This document shows, piece after piece, positions 1-11,295 of a DNA stretch of 64,000 nt. The number at the start of each line of letters is the position of its first letter. Position 1 is the stretch's first letter. Made by a program: the position numbers and the translations under genes. Below the pieces are notes generated by a model. It saw nothing but the letters and a program-made list of their open reading frames with translations. It did no database searches and had not been told where the DNA came from. Source of the DNA: Karalla daura. Taxonomy: Eukaryota > Chordata > Actinopteri > Chaetodontiformes > Leiognathidae. The stretch lies in the NCBI GenBank assembly GCA_029224185.1, contig JANZKI010000029.1, positions 1,178,001 through 1,242,000 of the forward strand, written 5' to 3'.

Positions 1-76
1 AAACACAGTGAAGCAACAGGCCTGGAAAGTGTTTAGAAGGCTTAGTTGAGCCTGTTTACAGCCCCCTGCATAGGAG
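1..76 (+). repeat. Right end of a family B block (cut by window start)
   Basis: Bases 1-39 carry the B-diagnostic states (AAACACAGTGAAG, CCTGGAAAG, AGAAGGCTT). From 81 onward the A states appear (CTGCGGGG, GCGCTTTG, TTGATACG). The switch falls in the stretch where A and B are identical, so 76/77 is a conventional boundary, set at ACTG before the C/T site. By analogy with the eight complete B blocks this is probably the end of a three-unit B block that starts outside the window. Confidence 0.85.
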
Positions 77-85
77 ACTGCGGGG
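64..85 (+). other. Imperfect hairpin in the monomer (first copy shown)
   Basis: CCCTGCA (64-70), an eight-base loop (71-78) and TGCGGGG (79-85) can pair as a seven-position stem with one T-G mismatch. It recurs in every A unit; in B units CTGTGGGG makes a second wobble position. The unit at 9607-9628 and its copy at 12831-12852 have TGCAGGG, which makes the stem perfect. Structure is inferred from base pairing only. Confidence 0.5.
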
Positions 86-87
86 AA

Positions 88-97
88 AAGCGCTTTG
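88..97 (+). other. Ten-base palindrome AAAGCGCTTT (first copy shown)
   Basis: A perfect dyad in the basic A unit and the site of most A-unit variation (GCGCTGTG, GCGCTATG, GCACTTTG, GTGCTTTG, GCGATTTG). In B it is trimmed to eight bases, AAGCGCTT. A second dyad, CAGGCCTG, occurs once per unit in both families. Whether either has a role is unknown. Confidence 0.6.
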
Positions 98-369
98 AAA
101 AAGTTTGTTGATACGTGCACCATTGGCCCATACGCAGTGCAGCAACAGGCCTGAAATGTATTCAGAACGCTTAGTTGAGCCTGTTTACAGCCCCCTGCAT
201 AGGAGACTGCGGGGAAAAGCGCTGTGACAAAGTTTGTTGATACGTGCACCATTGGCCCATACGCAGTGCAGCAACAGGCCTGAAAAGTGTTTAGAACGCT
301 TAGTTGAGCCTGTTTACAGCCCCCTGCATAGGAGACTGCGGGGAAAAGCGCTTTGAAAAAGTTTGTTGA

Positions 370-375
370 CACGTG
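370..375 (+). other. CACGTG (E-box-type) palindrome in a subset of A units
   Basis: Units with TTGACACGTGCA carry CACGTG where most A units have ATACGTG. In the reference 25-mer there are three, at 8365-8370, 8623-8628 and 10042-10047. The presence of the motif is seen directly; binding by any bHLH protein is not shown. Confidence 0.6.
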
Positions 376-1490
376 CAGCGTTGGCCCATACGCAGTGCAG
401 CAACAGGCCTGAAATGTATTCAGAACGCTTAGTTGAGCCTGTTTGCAGCCCCGTGCATAGGAGACTGCGGGGAAAAGCGCTTTGAAAAAGTTTGTTGATA
501 CGTGCACCATTGGCCCATACGCAGTGCAGCAACAGGCCTGAAAAGTGTTTAGAACGTTTAGTTGAGCCTGTTTACAGCCCCCTGCATCGGAGACTGCGGG
601 GAAAAGCACATTGAAAAAGTTTGTTGACACGTGCACCGTTGGCCCATACGCAGTGCAGCAACAGGCCTGAAAAGTGTTTAGAACGCTTAGTTGAGCCTGT
701 TTACAGCCCCCTGCATAGGAGACTGCGGGGAAAAGCGCTTTGAAAAAGTTTGTTGATACGTGCACCATTGGCCCATACGCAGTGCAGCAACAGGCCTGAA
801 ATGTATTCAGAACGCTTAGTTGAGCCTGTTTACAGCCCCCTGCATAGGAGACTGCGGGGAAAAGCACTTTGAAAAAGTTTGTTGATACATGCACCATTGG
901 CCCATACGCAGTGCAGCAACAGGCCTGAAAAGTGTTTAGAACGCTTAGTTGAGCCTGTTTACAGCCCCCTGCATAGGAGACTGCGGGGAAAAGTGCTGTG
1001 ACAAAGTTTGTTGATACGTGCACCATTGGCCCATACGCAGTGCAGCAACAGGCCTGAAAAGTGTTTAGAACGTTTAGTTGAGCCTGTTTACAGCCCCCTG
1101 CATCGGAGACTGCGGGGAAAAGCACTTTGAAAAAGTTTGTTGACACGTGCACCGTTGGCCCACACGCAGTGCAGCAACAGGCCTGAAAAGTGTTTAGAAC
1201 GCTTAGTTGAGCCTGTTTACAGCCCCCTGCATAGGAGACTGCGGGGAAAAGTGCTTTGAAAAAGTTTGTTGATACGTGCACCATTGGCCCATACGCAGTG
1301 CAGCAACAGGCCTGAAAAGTGTTTAGAACGCTTAGTTGAGCCTGTTTACAGCCCCCTGCATAGGAGACTGCGGGGAAAAGCGCTTTGAAAAAGTTTGTTG
1401 ATACGTGCACCATTGGCCCATACGCAGTGCAGCAACAGGCCTGAAATGTATTCAGAACGCTTAGTTGAGCCTGTTTACAGCCCCCTGCAT

Positions 1491-1547
1491 GGGATTCTGC
1501 GGGGACAACCGCTTTGAAAAAGTTTGTTGATACGTGCCCCATTGCCC
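1491..1547 (+). repeat. Seven-change variant monomer segment, copy 1
   Basis: Six substitutions and one deletion relative to the A consensus, all within 57 bases: GGGATTCTGC for AGGAGACTGC, GGGGACAACCGC for GGGGAAAAGCGC, GTGCCCC for GTGCACC, and ATTGCCC for ATTGGCCC. It lies in the fourth A unit before the B triplet. Confidence 0.9.
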
Positions 1548-2010
1548 ATACGCAGTGCAGCAACAGGCCTGAAAAGTGTTTAGAACGCTTAGTTGAGCCT
1601 GTTTACAGCCCCCTGCATAGGAGACTGCGGGGAAAAGCACTTTGAAAAAGTTTGTTGATACATGCACCATTGGCCCATACGCAGTGCAGCAACAGGCCTG
1701 AAAAGTGTTTAGAACGCTTAGTTGAGCCTGTTTACAGCCCCCTGCATAGGAGACTGCGGGGAAAAGTGCTTTGAAAAAGTTTGTTGATACGTGCACCATT
1801 GGCCCATACGCAGTGCAGCAACAGGCCTGAAATGTATTCAGAACGCTTAGTTGAGCCTGTTTACAGCCCCCTGCATAGGAGACTGCGGGGAAAAGCGCTG
1901 TGATAAAGTTTGTTGATACGTGCACCATTGGCCCATACGCAGTGCAGCAACAGGCCTGAAAAGTGTTTAGAACGCTTAGTTGAGCCTGTTTACAGCCCCC
2001 TGCATAGGAG

Positions 2011-2397
2011 ACTGTGGGGAAAAGCGCTTGGAAAAAGTTTGTTTACACATGCACCATTGGCCCAAACACAGTGAAGCAACAGGCCTGGAAAGTGTTTAGA
2101 AGGCTTAGTTGAGCCTGTTTACAGCCCCCTGCATAGGAGACTGTGGGGAAAAGCGCTTGGAAAAAGTTTGTTTACACATGCACCATTGGCCCAAACACAG
2201 TGAAGCAACAGGCCTGGAAAGTGTTTAGAAGGCTTAGTTGAGCCTGTTTACAGCCCCCTGCATAGGAGACTGTGGGGAAAAGCGCTTGGAAAAAGTTTGT
2301 TTACACATGCACCATTGGCCCAAACACAGTGAAGCAACAGGCCTGGAAAGTGTTTAGAAGGCTTAGTTGAGCCTGTTTACAGCCCCCTGCATAGGAG
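2011..2397 (+). repeat. B triplet 1 (three family B monomers)
   Basis: Exactly 387 bases, measured from the ACTGTGG that begins the B state to the ACTGCGG that ends it. All three units carry B states: AAACACAG, TGAAGC, CCTGGAAAG, AGAAGGC, CTGTGGGG, GCGCTTGG, TTTACACATG. They look identical to the units of the large B array after 39798. Confidence 0.95.
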
Positions 2398-4202
2398 ACT
2401 GCGGGGAAAAGCGCTTTGAAAAAGTTTGTTGATACGTGCACCATTGGCCCATACGCAGTGCAGCAACAGGCCTGAAATGTATTCAGAACGCTTAGTTGAG
2501 CCTGTTTACAGCCCCCTGCATAGGAGACTGCGGGGAAAAGCGCTGTGACAAAGTTTGTTGATACGTGCACCATTGGCCCATACGCAGTGCAGCAACAGGC
2601 CTGAAAAGTGTTTAGAACGCTTAGTTGAGCCTGTTTACAGCCCCCTGCATAGGAGACTGCGGGGAAAAGCGCTTTGAAAAAGTTTGTTGACACGTGCAGC
2701 GTTGGCCCATACGCAGTGCAGCAACAGGCCTGAAATGTATTCAGAACGCTTAGTTGAGCCTGTTTGCAGCCCCGTGCATAGGAGACTGCGGGGAAAAGCG
2801 CTTTGAAAAAGTTTGTTGATACGTGCACCATTGGCCCATACGCAGTGCAGCAACAGGCCTGAAAAGTGTTTAGAACGTTTAGTTGAGCCTGTTTACAGCC
2901 CCCTGCATCGGAGACTGCGGGGAAAAGCACATTGAAAAAGTTTGTTGACACGTGCACCGTTGGCCCATACGCAGTGCAGCAACAGGCCTGAAAAGTGTTT
3001 AGAACGCTTAGTTGAGCCTGTTTACAGCCCCCTGCATAGGAGACTGCGGGGAAAAGCGCTTTGAAAAAGTTTGTTGATACGTGCACCATTGGCCCATACG
3101 CAGTGCAGCAACAGGCCTGAAATGTATTCAGAACGCTTAGTTGAGCCTGTTTACAGCCCCCTGCATAGGAGACTGCGGGGAAAAGCACTGTGATAAAGTT
3201 TGTTGATACGTGCACCATTGGCCCATACGCAGTGCAGCAACAGGCCTGAAAAGTGTTTAGAACGCTTAGTTGAGCCTGTTTACAGCCCCCTGCATAGGAG
3301 ACTGCGGGGAAAAGCACTTTGAAAGAGTTTGTTGATACGTGCACCATTGGCCCACACGCAGTGCAGCAACAGGCCTGAAAAGTGTTTAGAACGCTTAGTT
3401 GAGCCTGTTTACATCCCCCTGCATAGGAGACTGCGGGGAAAAGCGCTTTGAAAAAGTTTGTTGATACGTGCACCTTTGGCCCACACGCAGTGCAGCAGCA
3501 GGCCTGAACAGTGTTCAGAACGCTTAGTTGAGCCTGTTTACAGCCCCCTGCATAGGAGACTGCGGGGAAAAGCGCTTTGAAAAAGTTTGTTGATACGTGC
3601 ACCATTGGCCCATACGCAGTGCAGCAACAGGCCTGAAATGTATTCAGAACGCTTAGTTGAGCCTGTTTACAGCCCCCTGCATGGGATTCTGCGGGGACAA
3701 CCGCTTTGAAAAAGTTTGTTGATACGTGCCCCATTGCCCATACGCAGTGCAGCAACAGGCCTGAAAAGTGTTTAGAACGCTTAGTTGAGCCTGTTTACAG
3801 CCCCCTGCATAGGAGACTGCGGGGAAAAGCACTTTGAAAAAGTTTGTTGATACATGCACCATTGGCCCATACGCAGTGCAGCAACAGGCCTGAAAAGTGT
3901 TTAGAACGCTTAGTTGAGCCTGTTTACAGCCCCCTGCATAGGAGACTGCGGGGAAAAGTGCTTTGAAAAAGTTTGTTGATACGTGCACCATTGGCCCATA
4001 CGCAGTGCAGCAACAGGCCTGAAATGTATTCAGAACGCTTAGTTGAGCCTGTTTACAGCCCCCTGCATAGGAGACTGCGGGGAAAAGCGCTGTGATAAAG
4101 TTTGTTGATACGTGCACCATTGGCCCATACGCAGTGCAGCAACAGGCCTGAAAAGTGTTTAGAACGCTTAGTTGAGCCTGTTTACAGCCCCCTGCATAGG
4201 AG
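2398..4202 (+). repeat. A block 2: 14 family A monomers (17-mer HOR)
   Basis: The length is 1805 = 14 x 129 - 1. It follows the 25-mer HOR through the ACATCCCCCTG marker near 3412. It then lacks three monomers (the CAAAGGAGATTG, GCTATGATAAAG and TTTGGAACGCTTTG units) before the CACCTTTGGCCCACACG unit at about 3471, and lacks five more before the variant monomer at 3683-3739. Offset arithmetic (17 = 25 - 3 - 5) agrees with the marker order. Confidence 0.88.
3683..3739 (+). repeat. Seven-change variant monomer segment, copy 2
   Basis: Same cluster of changes as at 1491-1547, and again in the fourth A unit before the B triplet (515 bases from variant to triplet). Confidence 0.9.
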
Positions 4203-4589
4203 ACTGTGGGGAAAAGCGCTTGGAAAAAGTTTGTTTACACATGCACCATTGGCCCAAACACAGTGAAGCAACAGGCCTGGAAAGTGTTTAGAAGGCTTAG
4301 TTGAGCCTGTTTACAGCCCCCTGCATAGGAGACTGTGGGGAAAAGCGCTTGGAAAAAGTTTGTTTACACATGCACCATTGGCCCAAACACAGTGAAGCAA
4401 CAGGCCTGGAAAGTGTTTAGAAGGCTTAGTTGAGCCTGTTTACAGCCCCCTGCATAGGAGACTGTGGGGAAAAGCGCTTGGAAAAAGTTTGTTTACACAT
4501 GCACCATTGGCCCAAACACAGTGAAGCAACAGGCCTGGAAAGTGTTTAGAAGGCTTAGTTGAGCCTGTTTACAGCCCCCTGCATAGGAG
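4203..4589 (+). repeat. B triplet 2
   Basis: Exactly 3 x 129 bases of family B states between the A-to-B and B-to-A switches. No internal variant seen by eye. Confidence 0.95.
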
Positions 4590-7500
4590 ACTGCGGGGAA
4601 AAGCGCTTTGAAAAAGTTTGTTGATACGTGCACCATTGGCCCATACGCAGTGCAGCAACAGGCCTGAAATGTATTCAGAACGCTTAGTTGAGCCTGTTTA
4701 CAGCCCCCTGCATAGGAGACTGCGGGGAAAAGCGCTGTGACAAAGTTTGTTGATACGTGCACCATTGGCCCATACGCAGTGCAGCAACAGGCCTGAAAAG
4801 TGTTTAGAACGCTTAGTTGAGCCTGTTTACAGCCCCCTGCATAGGAGACTGCGGGGAAAAGCGCTTTGAAAAAGTTTGTTGACACGTGCACCGTTGGCCC
4901 ATACGCAGTGCAGCAACAGGCCTGAAATGTATTCAGAACGCTTAGTTGAGCCTGTTTGCAGCCCCGTGCATAGGAGACTGCGGGGAAAAGCGCTTTGAAA
5001 AAGTTTGTTGATACGTGCACCATTGGCCCATACGCAGTGCAGCAACAGGCCTGAAAAGTGTTTAGAACGTTTAGTTGAGCCTGTTTACAGCCCCCTGCAT
5101 CGGAGACTGCGGGGAAAAGCACATTGAAAAAGTTTGTTGACACGTGCACCGTTGGCCCATACGCAGTGCAGCAACAGGCCTGAAAAGTGTTTAGAACGCT
5201 TAGTTGAGCCTGTTTACAGCCCCCTGCATAGGAGACTGCGGGGAAAAGCGCTTTGAAAAAGTTTGTTGATACGTGCACCATTGGCCCATACGCAGTGCAG
5301 CAACAGGCCTGAAATGTATTCAGAACGCTTAGTTGAGCCTGTTTACAGCCCCCTGCATAGGAGACTGCGGGGAAAAGCACTGTGATAAAGTTTGTTGATA
5401 CGTGCACCATTGGCCCATACGCAGTGCAGCAACAGGCCTGAAAAGTGTTTAGAACGCTTAGTTGAGCCTGTTTACAGCCCCCTGCATAGGAGACTGCGGG
5501 GAAAAGCACTTTGAAAGAGTTTGTTGATACGTGCACCATTGGCCCACACGCAGTGCAGCAACAGGCCTGAAAAGTGTTTAGAACGCTTAGTTGAGCCTGT
5601 TTACATCCCCCTGCATAGGAGACTGCGGGGAAAAGCGCTTTGAAAAAGTTTGTTGATACGTGCACCATTGGCCCATACGCAGTGCAGCAACAGGCCTGAA
5701 ATGTATTCAGAACGCTTAGTTGAGCCTGTTTACAGCCCCCTGCAAAGGAGATTGCGGGGAAAAGCGCTGTGATAAAGTTTGTTGATACGTGCACCATTGG
5801 CCCATACGCAGTGCAGCAACAGGCCTGAAATGTATTCAGAACGCTTAGTTGAGCCTGTTTACAGCCCCCTGCATAGGAGACTGCGGGGAAAAGCGCTATG
5901 ATAAAGTTTGTTGATACGTGCACCATTGGCCCACACGCAGTGCAGCAACAGGCCTGAAAAGTGTTTGGAACGCTTTGTTGAGCCTGTTTGCAGCCCCCTG
6001 CATAGGAGACTGCGGGGAAAAGCGCTGTGACAAAGTTTGTTGATACGTGCACCATTGGCCCATACGCAGTGCAGCAACAGGCCTGAAAAGTGTTTAGAAC
6101 GCTTAGTTGAGCCTGTTTACAGCCCCCTGCATAGGAGACTGCGGGGAAAAGCGCTTTGAAAAAGTTTGTTGACACGTGCAGCGTTGGCCCATACGCAGTG
6201 CAGCAACAGGCCTGAAATGTATTCAGAACGCTTAGTTGAGCCTGTTTGCAGCCCCGTGCATAGGAGACTGCGGGGAAAAGCGCTTTGAAAAAGTTTGTTG
6301 ATACGTGCACCATTGGCCCATACGCAGTGCAGCAACAGGCCTGAAAAGTGTTTAGAACGTTTAGTTGAGCCTGTTTACAGCCCCCTGCATCGGAGACTGC
6401 GGGGAAAAGCACATTGAAAAAGTTTGTTGACACGTGCACCGTTGGCCCATACGCAGTGCAGCAACAGGCCTGAAAAGTGTTTAGAACGCTTAGTTGAGCC
6501 TGTTTACAGCCCCCTGCATAGGAGACTGCGGGGAAAAGCGCTTTGAAAAAGTTTGTTGATACGTGCACCATTGGCCCATACGCAGTGCAGCAACAGGCCT
6601 GAAATGTATTCAGAACGCTTAGTTGAGCCTGTTTACAGCCCCCTGCATAGGAGACTGCGGGGAAAAGCACTGTGATAAAGTTTGTTGATACGTGCACCAT
6701 TGGCCCATACGCAGTGCAGCAACAGGCCTGAAAAGTGTTTAGAACGCTTAGTTGAGCCTGTTTACAGCCCCCTGCATAGGAGACTGCGGGGAAAAGCACT
6801 TTGAAAGAGTTTGTTGATACGTGCACCATTGGCCCACACGCAGTGCAGCAACAGGCCTGAAAAGTGTTTAGAACGCTTAGTTGAGCCTGTTTACATCCCC
6901 CTGCATAGGAGACTGCGGGGAAAAGCGCTTTGAAAAAGTTTGTTGATACGTGCACCTTTGGCCCACACGCAGTGCAGCAGCAGGCCTGAACAGTGTTCAG
7001 AACGCTTAGTTGAGCCTGTTTACAGCCCCCTGCATAGGAGACTGCGGGGAAAAGCGCTTTGAAAAAGTTTGTTGATACGTGCACCATTGGCCCATACGCA
7101 GTGCAGCAACAGGCCTGAAATGTATTCAGAACGCTTAGTTGAGCCTGTTTACAGCCCCCTGCATGGGATTCTGCGGGGACAACCGCTTTGAAAAAGTTTG
7201 TTGATACGTGCCCCATTGCCCATACGCAGTGCAGCAACAGGCCTGAAAAGTGTTTAGAACGCTTAGTTGAGCCTGTTTACAGCCCCCTGCATAGGAGACT
7301 GCGGGGAAAAGCACTTTGAAAAAGTTTGTTGATACATGCACCATTGGCCCATACGCAGTGCAGCAACAGGCCTGAAAAGTGTTTAGAACGCTTAGTTGAG
7401 CCTGTTTACAGCCCCCTGCATAGGAGACTGCGGGGAAAAGTGCTTTGAAAAAGTTTGTTGATACGTGCACCATTGGCCCATACGCAGTGCAGCAACAGGC

Positions 7501-7684
7501 CTGAAATGTATTCAGAACGCTTAGTTGAGCCTGTTTACAGCCCCCTGCATAGGAGACTGCGGGGAAAAGCGCTGTGATAAAGTTTGTTGATACGTGCACC
7601 ATTGGCCCATACGCAGTGCAGCAACAGGCCTGAAAAGTGTTTAGAACGCTTAGTTGAGCCTGTTTACAGCCCCCTGCATAGGAG
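4590..7684 (+). repeat. A block 3: 24 family A monomers (27-mer HOR, chimeric)
   Basis: The length is 3095 = 24 x 129 - 1. The left part (to about 5985) matches the 25-mer HOR at 8072 onward, including CACCGTTGG at about 4890, CAAAGGAGATTG at about 5743, GCTATGATAAAG at about 5896 and TTTGGAACGCTTTG at about 5966. At about 6020 it jumps back to GCGCTGTGACAAAG, a marker from the second unit of the HOR. From there to the end it follows A block 2, including CAGCGTTGG at about 6179 instead of CACCGTTGG. The result is a ten-unit (1290 bp) repeat of the HOR start within one block. Confidence 0.85.
7165..7221 (+). repeat. Seven-change variant monomer segment, copy 3
   Basis: Same changes; fourth A unit before the B triplet that starts at 7685. 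Confidence 0.9.
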
Positions 7685-8071
7685 ACTGTGGGGAAAAGCG
7701 CTTGGAAAAAGTTTGTTTACACATGCACCATTGGCCCAAACACAGTGAAGCAACAGGCCTGGAAAGTGTTTAGAAGGCTTAGTTGAGCCTGTTTACAGCC
7801 CCCTGCATAGGAGACTGTGGGGAAAAGCGCTTGGAAAAAGTTTGTTTACACATGCACCATTGGCCCAAACACAGTGAAGCAACAGGCCTGGAAAGTGTTT
7901 AGAAGGCTTAGTTGAGCCTGTTTACAGCCCCCTGCATAGGAGACTGTGGGGAAAAGCGCTTGGAAAAAGTTTGTTTACACATGCACCATTGGCCCAAACA
8001 CAGTGAAGCAACAGGCCTGGAAAGTGTTTAGAAGGCTTAGTTGAGCCTGTTTACAGCCCCCTGCATAGGAG
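7685..8071 (+). repeat. B triplet 3
   Basis: Exactly 387 bases with family B states in all three units and no variant seen by eye. Confidence 0.95.
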
Positions 8072-10908
8072 ACTGCGGGGAAAAGCGCTTTGAAAAAGTT
8101 TGTTGATACGTGCACCATTGGCCCATACGCAGTGCAGCAACAGGCCTGAAATGTATTCAGAACGCTTAGTTGAGCCTGTTTACAGCCCCCTGCATAGGAG
8201 ACTGCGGGGAAAAGCGCTGTGACAAAGTTTGTTGATACGTGCACCATTGGCCCATACGCAGTGCAGCAACAGGCCTGAAAAGTGTTTAGAACGCTTAGTT
8301 GAGCCTGTTTACAGCCCCCTGCATAGGAGACTGCGGGGAAAAGCGCTTTGAAAAAGTTTGTTGACACGTGCACCGTTGGCCCATACGCAGTGCAGCAACA
8401 GGCCTGAAATGTATTCAGAACGCTTAGTTGAGCCTGTTTGCAGCCCCGTGCATAGGAGACTGCGGGGAAAAGCGCTTTGAAAAAGTTTGTTGATACGTGC
8501 ACCATTGGCCCATACGCAGTGCAGCAACAGGCCTGAAAAGTGTTTAGAACGTTTAGTTGAGCCTGTTTACAGCCCCCTGCATCGGAGACTGCGGGGAAAA
8601 GCACATTGAAAAAGTTTGTTGACACGTGCACCGTTGGCCCATACGCAGTGCAGCAACAGGCCTGAAAAGTGTTTAGAACGCTTAGTTGAGCCTGTTTACA
8701 GCCCCCTGCATAGGAGACTGCGGGGAAAAGCGCTTTGAAAAAGTTTGTTGATACGTGCACCATTGGCCCATACGCAGTGCAGCAACAGGCCTGAAATGTA
8801 TTCAGAACGCTTAGTTGAGCCTGTTTACAGCCCCCTGCATAGGAGACTGCGGGGAAAAGCACTGTGATAAAGTTTGTTGATACGTGCACCATTGGCCCAT
8901 ACGCAGTGCAGCAACAGGCCTGAAAAGTGTTTAGAACGCTTAGTTGAGCCTGTTTACAGCCCCCTGCATAGGAGACTGCGGGGAAAAGCACTTTGAAAGA
9001 GTTTGTTGATACGTGCACCATTGGCCCACACGCAGTGCAGCAACAGGCCTGAAAAGTGTTTAGAACGCTTAGTTGAGCCTGTTTACATCCCCCTGCATAG
9101 GAGACTGCGGGGAAAAGCGCTTTGAAAAAGTTTGTTGATACGTGCACCATTGGCCCATACGCAGTGCAGCAACAGGCCTGAAATGTATTCAGAACGCTTA
9201 GTTGAGCCTGTTTACAGCCCCCTGCAAAGGAGATTGCGGGGAAAAGCGCTGTGATAAAGTTTGTTGATACGTGCACCATTGGCCCATACGCAGTGCAGCA
9301 ACAGGCCTGAAATGTATTCAGAACGCTTAGTTGAGCCTGTTTACAGCCCCCTGCATAGGAGACTGCGGGGAAAAGCGCTATGATAAAGTTTGTTGATACG
9401 TGCACCATTGGCCCACACGCAGTGCAGCAACAGGCCTGAAAAGTGTTTGGAACGCTTTGTTGAGCCTGTTTGCAGCCCCCTGCATAGGAGACTGCGGGGA
9501 AAAGCGATTTGAAAAAGTTTGTTGATACGTGCACCTTTGGCCCACACGCAGTGCAGCAGCAGGCCTGAACAGTGTTCAGAACGCTTAGTTGAGCCTGTTT
9601 ACAGCCCCCTGCATAGGAGACTGCAGGGAAAAGCACTTTGAAAAAGTTTGTTGATACGTGCACCATTGGCCCACACGCAGTGCAGCAACAGGCCTGAAAA
9701 GTGTTTAGAACGCTTAGTTGAGCCCGTTTACAGCCCCCTGCATAGGAGACTGCGGGGAAAAGCACTTTGAAAAAGTTTGTTGATACATGCACCATTGGCC
9801 CATACGCAGTGCAGCAACAGGCCTGAAAAGTGTTTAGAACGCTTAGTTGAGCCTGTTTACAGCCCCCTGCATAGGAGACTGCGGGGAAAAGTGCTGTGAC
9901 AAAGTTTGTTGATACGTGCACCATTGGCCCATACGCAGTGCAGCAACAGGCCTGAAAAGTGTTTAGAACGTTTAGTTGAGCCTGTTTACAGCCCCCTGCA
10001 TCGGAGACTGCGGGGAAAAGCACTTTGAAAAAGTTTGTTGACACGTGCACCGTTGGCCCACACGCAGTGCAGCAACAGGCCTGAAAAGTGTTTAGAACGC
10101 TTAGTTGAGCCTGTTTACAGCCCCCTGCATAGGAGACTGCGGGGAAAAGTGCTTTGAAAAAGTTTGTTGATACGTGCACCATTGGCCCATACGCAGTGCA
10201 GCAACAGGCCTGAAAAGTGTTTAGAACGCTTAGTTGAGCCTGTTTACAGCCCCCTGCATAGGAGACTGCGGGGAAAAGCGCTTTGAAAAAGTTTGTTGAT
10301 ACGTGCACCATTGGCCCATACGCAGTGCAGCAACAGGCCTGAAATGTATTCAGAACGCTTAGTTGAGCCTGTTTACAGCCCCCTGCATGGGATTCTGCGG
10401 GGACAACCGCTTTGAAAAAGTTTGTTGATACGTGCCCCATTGCCCATACGCAGTGCAGCAACAGGCCTGAAAAGTGTTTAGAACGCTTAGTTGAGCCTGT
10501 TTACAGCCCCCTGCATAGGAGACTGCGGGGAAAAGCACTTTGAAAAAGTTTGTTGATACATGCACCATTGGCCCATACGCAGTGCAGCAACAGGCCTGAA
10601 AAGTGTTTAGAACGCTTAGTTGAGCCTGTTTACAGCCCCCTGCATAGGAGACTGCGGGGAAAAGTGCTTTGAAAAAGTTTGTTGATACGTGCACCATTGG
10701 CCCATACGCAGTGCAGCAACAGGCCTGAAATGTATTCAGAACGCTTAGTTGAGCCTGTTTACAGCCCCCTGCATAGGAGACTGCGGGGAAAAGCGCTGTG
10801 ATAAAGTTTGTTGATACGTGCACCATTGGCCCATACGCAGTGCAGCAACAGGCCTGAAAAGTGTTTAGAACGCTTAGTTGAGCCTGTTTACAGCCCCCTG
10901 CATAGGAG
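8072..10908 (+). repeat. A block 4: 22 family A monomers (reference 25-mer HOR, copy 1)
   Basis: The length is 2837 = 22 x 129 - 1. With the next B triplet it gives a 3224-bp HOR. The next block repeats it in the same order, so I take it as the reference. Ordered markers: GCGCTGTGACAAAG, GACACGTGCACCG, GCCCCGTGCAT, CATCGG/CACATTG, GCACTGTGATAAAG, ACTTTGAAAGAG, ACATCCCCCTG, CAAAGGAGATTG, GCTATGATAAAG, TTTGGAACGCTTTG, CACCTTTGG with AGCAGCAGG, CTGCAGGGAAAAG (about 9621), ATACATGC, GTGCTGTGACAAAG, a second CATCGG unit, then the seven-change variant monomer at 10389-10445. Confidence 0.92.
10389..10445 (+). repeat. Seven-change variant monomer segment, copy 4
   Basis: Same changes; fourth A unit before the B triplet that starts at 10909. 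Confidence 0.9.
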
Positions 10909-11295
10909 ACTGTGGGGAAAAGCGCTTGGAAAAAGTTTGTTTACACATGCACCATTGGCCCAAACACAGTGAAGCAACAGGCCTGGAAAGTGTTTAGAAG
11001 GCTTAGTTGAGCCTGTTTACAGCCCCCTGCATAGGAGACTGTGGGGAAAAGCGCTTTGAAAAAGTTTGTTTACACATGCACCATTGGCCCAAACACAGTG
11101 AAGCAACAGGCCTGGAAAGTGTTTAGAAGGCTTAGTTGAGCCTGTTTACAGCCCCCTGCATAGGAGACTGTGGGGAAAAGCGCTTGGAAAAAGTTTGTTT
11201 ACACATGCACCATTGGCCCAAACACAGTGAAGCAACAGGCCTGGAAAGTGTTTAGAAGGCTTAGTTGAGCCTGTTTACAGCCCCCTGCATAGGAG
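10909..11295 (+). repeat. B triplet 4 (with one A-like base)
   Basis: 387 bases of family B. The second unit has T instead of G at 11057, giving the A-like GCGCTTTG next to an otherwise B unit (CTGTGGGG before it, TTTACACATG after it). The same change recurs 3224 bases later in B triplet 5, so the two HORs share a recent ancestor. Confidence 0.94.

Larger units (their letters stand above)
77..2010 (+). repeat. A block 1: 15 family A monomers (18-mer HOR with next B triplet)
   Basis: The length is 1934 = 15 x 129 - 1, the missing base belonging to the variant monomer near 1491-1547. Marker order is GCGCTGTGACAAAG, GACACGTGCAGCG, GCCCCGTGCAT, CATCGG with CACATTG, then a jump near 800-890 straight to ACTTTG with ATACATGC and to GTGCTGTGACAAAG. 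In the 25-mer HOR (8072-11295) seven further monomers lie at that point, so this block is a seven-unit contraction of it. A block 6 (14520-16453) has the same length and the same markers. Confidence 0.9.

Noticed and set aside
314..532. Recurring 68-72-codon minus-strand frames starting MLHCVWAN or MWAKGARINK
   Set aside because: Shadow frames of the satellite spanning less than two units and repeated wherever the same A variants occur.
4733..7312. Simple ten-unit self-duplication in the 27-mer
   Set aside because: The two ten-unit segments carry different alleles (CACCGTTGG versus CAGCGTTGG) that match different neighbouring HORs, so a chimeric crossover explains them better than a local copy.
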